Assembly: GCF_020819595.1 (NCBI RefSeq)
Contig: NZ_JAJHNP010000004.1
Span: 124,001-188,000 of the forward strand
Direction: 5' to 3'
From: Streptomyces barringtoniae
GTDB lineage: Bacteria > Actinomycetota > Actinomycetes > Streptomycetales > Streptomycetaceae
Length of the DNA: 64,000 nt
Shown here: positions 58,872 to 64,000 of the stretch, one piece after another
Layout of the letters: the number at the start of each line of letters is the position of its first letter
How positions within the stretch are numbered: the first letter of the stretch is position 1
Made by a program: the position numbers and the translations under genes
Notes under the pieces: model-generated
Told to the model about the DNA's origin: nothing
What the model saw: the letters and a program-made list of their open reading frames with translations, nothing else
The model's database searches: none

Positions 58872-60848
58872 GTGGACGTGAGCGGCGGGAGCGGGCAGCC
58901 GCGGTCCGGCAAAGACAAGCCGGCCGAGCACCCCGCAGGTCCAACGGCCCCGACGACCGACCGCACCGGCCATGCGGGCCCGGAGCCCGAACCCGCGACG
59001 CCCACCGCGGACCACATCCGGGCCGAGTCCGACAACAAGGGGCACGCCGCCGACCGCCCGGCCGCCCCACGCCCCGCCCAGGCCGACGCGGACACTACCG
59101 CGAACCCGGAGAGCACGGACCGCACCGCCGCCGGCCCGGACGCCACCGCCCCTCCAGAGGGCACGGGCAGCTCCGTGCCCCCGCAGAGCACGGACGGCGT
59201 CGACCACGGCCCGGACGCCACCGCGCCCGCGCGCACGGACGACACCGGCGCCGCCCGCGGCTCGGGCCCCACCGTGCCTCCCGCGGGTACGGCCGCCACC
59301 GAGCGCGGCTCGGACACCGACAGGACCGACGGCGACCCGGCCGACACCGGCAACGCGAGGGCTGACATCGGCGAGACCGGCACCAGCAGCCCCGGCACCG
59401 GCAGTGCGAACTCGGCCGGCACCGAGGGCAGCCCCCGTACGACCGGCACCGGTGAGGGCACGGGCGCCGACGGGGGCACCCGTGACTCGCAGGCCACCGG
59501 CACCGGCGTCACGACCGGCGACACCGGCGGCTCGAAGACCCCGTCCCGTGAAGCGACCGTCCCGCCCGACACCCCCGACCCCTCCGACGTACCCGGAAAC
59601 GCCCCCGGCCCCGGCACCGCGCCGGACGAGCAGCACCGCACCCTCGCCCACTCCGGAATCGCCAAGGGCGAGCCACCCCAGCCGCGGCCCAAAGAGCCCG
59701 GTGGCGGCATCCTCATGGGCCGCCCCTTCGGCGTGCCGGTGTACGTCGCACCGAGCTGGTTCCTCGTCGCCGCGCTCATCACCTGGGTCTTCGGCGGCCA
59801 GCTCGACCGCGTACTGCCCGAGCTGGGCGCCGCCCGCTACCTGGTCTCCCTGTTCTTCGCCGTCGCCTTCTACGCCTCCGTACTGGTCCACGAGCTCGCC
59901 CACACCGTCGCCGCGATCCGCTTCAAGCTCCCGGTCCGCCGCATCCAGCTGCAGTTCTTCGGCGGCGTCTCCGAGATCGAGAAGGAAGCCGAGACCCCGG
60001 GCCGCGAGTTCGTCCTGGCCTTCGTCGGACCCCTGCTCTCGCTCGTCCTGGCCGGCCTGTTCTACCTCGCCATGAAGCCCGTCGAACCCGGCACCGTACC
60101 CGGCGTCCTGCTGGCCGGCCTGATGATCTCCAACCTCATCGTGGCGATCTTCAACCTCCTTCCCGGCCTGCCCCTCGACGGCGGCCGCATGCTCCGCGCC
60201 GTCGTCTGGGCCATCACCGGCAAACCCATGAGCGGCACCGTCGCCGCCGCCTGGGTCGGCCGCGCCCTCGCCGTCGCCGTCCTGATCGGCCTGCCGCTGC
60301 TCAACCACTCCGGCGCCCTCGGCGGCAGCGGCGAGGACACCGGCGGCATGGACACCGTCACCGACGCCCTGCTCGCCGCCATCCTCGCCGCCATCATCTG
60401 GACCGGCGCCGGCAACAGCCTGCGCATGGCCCGCCTGCGCGAACACCTCCCCGAACTGCGCGCCCGCACCCTCACCCGCCGCGCCGTACCCGTCGAGACC
60501 AACACCCCGTTGTCGGAAGCGCTGCGCCGCGCCAACGCCGCCGGCGCCCGCGCCCTGGTCGTCGTCGACGCTCACGGCAACCCCATCTCCCTCGTCCGCG
60601 AGTCCGCCATCGTCGGCGTACCCGAACACCGCCGCCCCTGGGTCGCCGTCAGCGGCCTCGCCCAGGAGCTCACCGACGGCATGCGCGTCTCCGCCGAGCT
60701 TGCCGGAGAAGAACTCCTGGACGTCCTGCGCGCCACCCCGGCCACGGAGTACCTGGTGGTCGAGGAGACCGGCGAGATCTACGGCGTCCTGTCCGCGGCC
60801 GACGTGGAACGAGCCTTCGTCAAGGCGATGGCACGCCCCGCCTCATGA
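58872..60848 (+). CDS. M50 site-2 protease with CBS domains and long disordered N-terminus
   Basis: 658 residues. Residues 1-280 are a Thr/Gly/Pro/Asp/Ala-rich disordered region. The membrane metalloprotease follows: PSWFLVAALITWVF, catalytic VLVHELAHTVAAI (340-344), FFGGVSEIE, and the second zinc motif NLLPGLPLDGGR (428-439). The C-terminus (about 530-650) is a CBS pair. This is the Rip3-like zinc-protease-plus-CBS family; the CBS domains likely sense a nucleotide. The GTG start has GAGGGGACACC before it, so the long N-terminus appears translated. Intramembrane cleavage of a regulatory protein is the expected role. Confidence 0.92.
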   Translation: MDVSGGSGQPRSGKDKPAEHPAGPTAPTTDRTGHAGPEPEPATPTADHIRAESDNKGHAADRPAAPRPAQADADTTANPESTDRTAAGPDATAPPEGTGSSVPPQSTDGVDHGPDATAPARTDDTGAARGSGPTVPPAGTAATERGSDTDRTDGDPADTGNARADIGETGTSSPGTGSANSAGTEGSPRTTGTGEGTGADGGTRDSQATGTGVTTGDTGGSKTPSREATVPPDTPDPSDVPGNAPGPGTAPDEQHRTLAHSGIAKGEPPQPRPKEPGGGILMGRPFGVPVYVAPSWFLVAALITWVFGGQLDRVLPELGAARYLVSLFFAVAFYASVLVHELAHTVAAIRFKLPVRRIQLQFFGGVSEIEKEAETPGREFVLAFVGPLLSLVLAGLFYLAMKPVEPGTVPGVLLAGLMISNLIVAIFNLLPGLPLDGGRMLRAVVWAITGKPMSGTVAAAWVGRALAVAVLIGLPLLNHSGALGGSGEDTGGMDTVTDALLAAILAAIIWTGAGNSLRMARLREHLPELRARTLTRRAVPVETNTPLSEALRRANAAGARALVVVDAHGNPISLVRESAIVGVPEHRRPWVAVSGLAQELTDGMRVSAELAGEELLDVLRATPATEYLVVEETGEIYGVLSAADVERAFVKAMARPAS

Positions 60849-60968
60849 CGCCCTGCGCCGCCGCGCCCCGAAAGCGGGCGCGGCGCCGCATCGACGTGCG
60901 GCCGCCGCCGCACGTCGGCCCGCCCAGCCCCACCCCCTCCGGCGGCCAAACCCCCGGACGGGAACCGG

Positions 60969-60974
60969 TACGCT
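60969..60974 (+). promoter_or_regulatory. Leaderless -10 box of trmI
   Basis: TACGCT lies 6 nt before the ATG at 60981; no ribosome site is present. Confidence 0.6.
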
Positions 60975-60980
60975 GGTCAC

Positions 60981-61883
60981 ATGTCCGAACCGACCGGTGC
61001 CGCCCGCAGGCGCGGGCCCTTCAAGGTCGGGGACCAGGTACAGCTGACCGACCCCAAGGGCCGCCACTACACGTTCACGCTCGAAGCCGGGAAGAACTTC
61101 CACACCCACAAGGGTTCCTTCCCGCACGACGAACTGATCGGCGCTCCCGAGGGCAGCGTTGTCCGCACCACCGGCAACGTCGCCTACCTCGCGCTGCGCC
61201 CCCTGCTCCCCGACTACGTCCTGTCCATGCCCCGCGGGGCAGCCGTCGTCTACCCCAAGGACGCGGGGCAGATCCTCGCCTTCGCCGACATCTTCCCCGG
61301 CGCACGCGTCGTCGAGGCCGGCGTCGGCTCCGGCTCGCTCAGCAGCTTCCTGCTGCGCGCCATCGGCGACCAGGGCATGCTGCACTCCTACGAGCGCCGC
61401 GAGGACTTCGCCGAGATCGCCAAGCAGAACGTGGAACGCTACTTCGGCGGCCCCCACCCCGCCTGGCAGCTCACCGTCGGCGACCTCCAGGACAACCTCT
61501 CCGACACCGACGTCGACCGCGTCATCCTCGACATGCTCGCCCCCTGGGAATGCCTCGAGGCCGTCTCCAAGGCACTCGTCCCCGGCGGCATCCTCTGCTG
61601 CTACGTGGCCACCACCACCCAGCTCGCCCGGACCGTGGAGTCCATCCGGGAGATCGGCTGCTTCAACGAGCCGACCGCCTGGGAAACCATGATCCGCAAC
61701 TGGCACATCGAAGGCCTCGCCGTCCGCCCCGACCACCGCATGATCGGCCACACCGGCTTCCTGCTCACCGCCCGCCGCCTCGCCGACGGCGTCGAGCCGC
61801 CCATGCGCCGCCGCCGCCCCGCCAAGGGCGCCTACGGCGAGGACTACGCCGGACCCAACGCCGACGGCGGCCCCGGCCGCTGA
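60981..61883 (+). CDS. trmI: tRNA (adenine-58-N1)-methyltransferase TrmI
   Basis: 300 residues. N-terminal beta-rich domain (GDQVQLTDPKGRHYTFTLEA, KNFHTHKGSFPHDELIG), then the AdoMet motif VVEAGVGSGSLSSFLLRA and catalytic-site DMLAPWECLE. Bacterial TrmI methylates A58 (and A57 in some) in the T-loop of tRNA and works as a tetramer. Leaderless. This gene is a usual neighbour of the proteasome/arc region in actinobacteria, as here. Confidence 0.94.
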   Translation: MSEPTGAARRRGPFKVGDQVQLTDPKGRHYTFTLEAGKNFHTHKGSFPHDELIGAPEGSVVRTTGNVAYLALRPLLPDYVLSMPRGAAVVYPKDAGQILAFADIFPGARVVEAGVGSGSLSSFLLRAIGDQGMLHSYERREDFAEIAKQNVERYFGGPHPAWQLTVGDLQDNLSDTDVDRVILDMLAPWECLEAVSKALVPGGILCCYVATTTQLARTVESIREIGCFNEPTAWETMIRNWHIEGLAVRPDHRMIGHTGFLLTARRLADGVEPPMRRRRPAKGAYGEDYAGPNADGGPGR

Positions 61884-61908
61884 CCCACCCCGCACACAGC
61901 CAACGCAA

Positions 61909-61960
61909 GGGCGCCGTGCCGCAGTTCCCGCACACCGACGGGAACTCCGGCACGGCGCCC
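61909..61960 (+). terminator. Long hairpin after trmI
   Basis: Thirteen pairs, one C-C mismatch and eight more pairs (61909-61930 with 61939-61960) make a 22-position stem with an 8-base loop. It starts 26 bp after the trmI stop, so it is an intrinsic terminator. Confidence 0.85.
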
Positions 61961-62135
61961 ACTCGTTGACAGGCCACCAGGGGCCCCACCGCACGGCACC
62001 CGCACGGCGCGCGCGCCCACCACAAGCGCGCGCCGCCGCCTGCGGGAATCCCCGACCCCGCCGTTCCCCCGCACTGTGACGTGTGGCACCATGCTGGCCA
62101 CCCCACCGGCACAGCCCTCACAGGAGACACTCCTA

Positions 62136-62717
62136 GTGCAGCAATCCGCCGTTCCGGAGCTCGCTCACAGCCAGACCCGGCCCATCCACTGGGTCGCCAC
62201 CGCCACGGCCGTCGCCGGCGTCGTAGCCCTCTCCTCCGTCGTACAACCCGGATCGGCCACCGCCGCCCAAACCCACACCGACACCCGCGGCAAGTCCGCC
62301 CCCGCCGCCGTCGCAGCGCCCAGCACCACCGGCGTCGACTTCCCCCTGCAATGCGGACCCGTGAAAGCCGTGGTCGCCAAAAAAGCCACCGGAGACCTCG
62401 ACGGCGACGGCAGACCCGAAACGGTCGCGGTGGTCCACTGCGACTCCGCCATGGGCACACCCCCCGACGGGGCCTACGTCCTCACCCGCTCCGCGGACAG
62501 CGACCAACCACGCATCGTGGCCACCCTCGTCGACCCCAAGGACCGGCTCACCGTCACCGACTTCTCCATACGCGCGGGCACCGTCGCCGCCACCCTGCTC
62601 GGCTACTCCTCCGACGCCGTCCCCAACTGCTGCCCCGACCTCAAGACGCCCACCAAGTGGCACTGGAACGGCACCGCGTTCATCCGCTCCACCCCCACAG
62701 ACGCCCACAGCGTCTGA
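62136..62717 (+). CDS. Secreted or membrane-anchored protein of unknown function
   Basis: 193 residues from the GTG at 62136, which has AGGAGA 8 bp upstream. A hydrophobic segment (VATATAVAGVVALSSVVQPG, about residues 19-40) with AxA-like SATAAQ gives a signal peptide or anchor. The mature part has a conserved core FPLQCGPVKAVVAKKATGDL, DGDGRPETVAVVHCDS and PNCCPDLKTPTKWHW; the spaced cysteines may form disulfides. DGDGRPE is FG-GAP/VCBS-like. I do not recognise a family. Confidence 0.8.
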   Translation: MQQSAVPELAHSQTRPIHWVATATAVAGVVALSSVVQPGSATAAQTHTDTRGKSAPAAVAAPSTTGVDFPLQCGPVKAVVAKKATGDLDGDGRPETVAVVHCDSAMGTPPDGAYVLTRSADSDQPRIVATLVDPKDRLTVTDFSIRAGTVAATLLGYSSDAVPNCCPDLKTPTKWHWNGTAFIRSTPTDAHSV

Positions 62718-62725
62718 CACACGTC

Positions 62726-62755
62726 CGGGCCCGGCCTCACTCCGCGTCGGGCCCG
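62726..62755. terminator. Weak hairpin between the secreted-protein and ferredoxin genes
   Basis: CGGGCCCG at 62726-62733 and 62748-62755 can pair with a 14-base loop. The second arm lies within the ferredoxin 3' end. Confidence 0.4.
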
Positions 62756-63033
62756 TACACCTCGACCCTGTCCGAAACCCGGCGCACATGAATGCACTCA
62801 CCGGGACACTCCCGAGCCGAGTCCACCACATCCGCCAGCAGCGGCAACGGCACCGGCGCCACCGCACCCACCGCCTGCAACAGCTCCGCGTCCGCACCCT
62901 TCACATAGGCCAGCCCGTCGATGTCCAGCTCGAACACCTCAGGCGCGTACTGGGCGCAGATCCCGTCACCGGTACACAGATCCTGGTCGATCCAGACCTC
63001 CAGCGCCTCCCCGCCCAGGGCCTCCTGCTGCAC
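62737..63033 (-). CDS. Ferredoxin (3Fe-4S type)
   Basis: 98 residues from the GTG at 63033, which follows GGAGAGG at a good spacing; GTG 63039 is too close to it. VWIDQDLCTGDGICAQYAPEVF and SARECPGECI hold the cluster cysteines; with only the C-x5-C and C-x3-C arrangement it looks like a 3Fe-4S or mixed ferredoxin as used by actinobacterial P450s. No P450 gene is adjacent. A similar ferredoxin often sits near arc in Streptomyces (from memory). Confidence 0.9.
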   Translation of the reverse strand: MQQEALGGEALEVWIDQDLCTGDGICAQYAPEVFELDIDGLAYVKGADAELLQAVGAVAPVPLPLLADVVDSARECPGECIHVRRVSDRVEVYGPDAE

Positions 63034-63561
63034 GGTCACCTCTCCTGCCGTCGGTATGCCGGGCGGAACCGGCACCCCAAGGGTCAGCCGGGTCCGCACC
63101 AGCGGCTGTTGAACACCCCCGACCCTACCTCCGCCGGCATTCCGGCCACGTTCCACCGGCACCGGGTTTCCACTCCCGCCCCCTCGGGTAACAGCGCCCG
63201 ACCAGGACAGACATGACATCGGCCACGGCACCCACCACTTCAAGCCGGACCGGCCGTCACACCTGTCATCCGGACCGTCGCTCAGCGTGATGACCGCGAG
63301 AGCGTACCGCGGGCTGCCCACCTCCCGGGCCCACCAGCCCGGACCGGACAACTCCGGCCACTCCCGAAGGGTTTTGACCATGCGATGCCCGGAACAAGTC
63401 GCTTCCGCATCACGTTGAGTGGGTATCCCCTCCGTGCGAGGGAGAGCGCAACGGGTGACCGACGACACACCTTGACAGTCTTGGTGATCTAGGGGTTTCA
63501 ATCGACACCCACCCAGGTAGGGTCTGGAAGCGTCCAGCTCCCCTTGGAGGAGGTGAGGACC
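63034..63561. promoter_or_regulatory. arc upstream region
   Basis: This 528-bp gap has no convincing gene. For arc, TAGGGT (63518-63523) is a plausible -10 giving a leader of about 30 nt, and TTGACA (63472-63477) is a consensus -35 of a second, upstream promoter. The left half, presumably the ferredoxin promoter region, shows nothing specific. Confidence 0.45.
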
Positions 63562-64000
63562 GTGGCAGCCCACGACGACGACATGAACCGCGGCATCCGC
63601 CCGGGACGAGGGTCCGACGACCCGGCCGGGCAGATCGCCTACCTTGAGCAGGAGATCGCCGTCCTGCGACGCAAGCTCGCCGACTCTCCGCGACACACGA
63701 GGATTCTCGAAGAGCGGATCGTCGAGCTGCAGACCAACCTGGCCGGCGTGTCCGCCCAGAACGAACGGCTGGCCAACACCCTCCGCGAGGCCCGCGACCA
63801 GATCGTGGCCCTCAAGGAAGAGGTCGACCGGCTCGCCCAGCCGCCCGCCGGCTTCGGCGTCTTCCTGCAGGCCAACGAGGACGGCACCGCCGACATCTTC
63901 ACCGGAGGCCGCAAACTCCGCGTGAACGTCAGCCCCAGCGTCGACCTCGACGACCTGCGGCGCGGCCAGGAAGTCATGCTCAACGAAGCGCTCAACGTGG
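63562..64000 (+). CDS. arc: Proteasome-associated AAA ATPase ARC/Mpa, 5' part
   Basis: The first 146 codons; the gene runs off the right edge. GTG at 63562 follows GGAGGAGGTGAGG. Residues about 25-80 form a coiled coil (QIAYLEQEIAVLRRKLAD, RILEERIVELQTNLAG, NERLANTLREARDQIVALKE), then the first OB domain begins (PPAGFGVFLQANEDGTADIF, GRKLRVNVSPSVDLDDLR). This is the N-terminus of ARC/Mpa, the hexameric ATPase that captures Pup-tagged proteins through the coiled coil and feeds them to the 20S proteasome. The AAA module and C-terminal proteasome-docking motif are outside the window. Confidence 0.95.
   Translation, partial: MAAHDDDMNRGIRPGRGSDDPAGQIAYLEQEIAVLRRKLADSPRHTRILEERIVELQTNLAGVSAQNERLANTLREARDQIVALKEEVDRLAQPPAGFGVFLQANEDGTADIFTGGRKLRVNVSPSVDLDDLRRGQEVMLNEALNV

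Overview
This window is chromosomal DNA of a Streptomyces or very close relative. The evidence is very high G+C with strongly G/C-biased third codon positions, frequent GTG starts, the short and long chaplins (ChpH- and ChpC-like), the mycothiol ligase gene mshC with its actinobacterial companion genes, gylR-glpFKD, a Pls/PosA-type NRPS-like protein, and the start of the proteasomal ATPase gene arc at the right edge. Gene content resembles the S. coelicolor SCO1648 to about SCO1690 neighbourhood in reverse order; this is from memory, not from a search. I see no prophage, IS element or CRISPR array. About 60 genes lie on both strands, mostly as short operons or convergent pairs separated by strong GC hairpins.

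Layout. 1-7.1 kb: a partial hydrolase gene and a NamZ-like muramidase gene, then two divergent transcription units that share a 13-bp operator core: SDR, acyl-CoA ligase and TetR on the plus strand, and an ACAD10/11-type dehydrogenase with an APH-like kinase on the minus strand. Together they look like a 4-hydroxyacyl-CoA (levulinate-type) catabolic regulon. 7.2-13.6 kb: a His-rich protein, a quinone-type oxidoreductase whose 3' end is tandemly duplicated, two DUF202 membrane proteins, a NUDIX hydrolase, a DMT transporter, a TPR-like orphan, and a Tat-exported molybdoenzyme with a cytochrome b. 13.6-18.2 kb: gluconate/idonate catabolism (idnD, idnO, gntP, gntK) divergent from its FadR/GntR regulator. 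18.2-26.5 kb: YchJ, DUF1876, DNA polymerase X, an M1 aminopeptidase overlapping a Pls/PosA-like synthetase, and tRNA-Leu(GAG).

26.7-35 kb: an M20 peptidase, two chaplin genes (a candidate sigma-BldN promoter precedes chpH), DUF5703, an acidic hypothetical protein, a RecD2-like protein that has lost its ATPase motifs, an aldo/keto reductase and an F420-type oxidoreductase. 35-41.7 kb: a ferritin-like protein, CorA, then the conserved phosphatase - DUF3090 - SCO1664-family kinase - mshC cluster, and a PAC2 protein. 41.8-48.5 kb: a FadR regulator with a palindromic operator, an SMI1/KNR4 protein, and the glycerol regulon glpF-glpK-glpD with gylR; near-identical operator sequences precede glpF and gylR. 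48.7-57 kb: metH, a HAD phosphatase, and two tandem peptide-binding lipoproteins with no permease. 57-64 kb: an orphan response regulator with a RecB-like nuclease, an M50 protease with a 280-residue disordered extension, trmI, a secreted protein, a ferredoxin, and the 5' end of arc.

At least six genes (gntR, the acidic protein gene, the aldo/keto reductase gene, the MSMEG_4193-type phosphatase gene, mshC and trmI) have a TAnnnT hexamer 6-7 nt before the start codon and no ribosome binding site, so they are probably read from leaderless transcripts.
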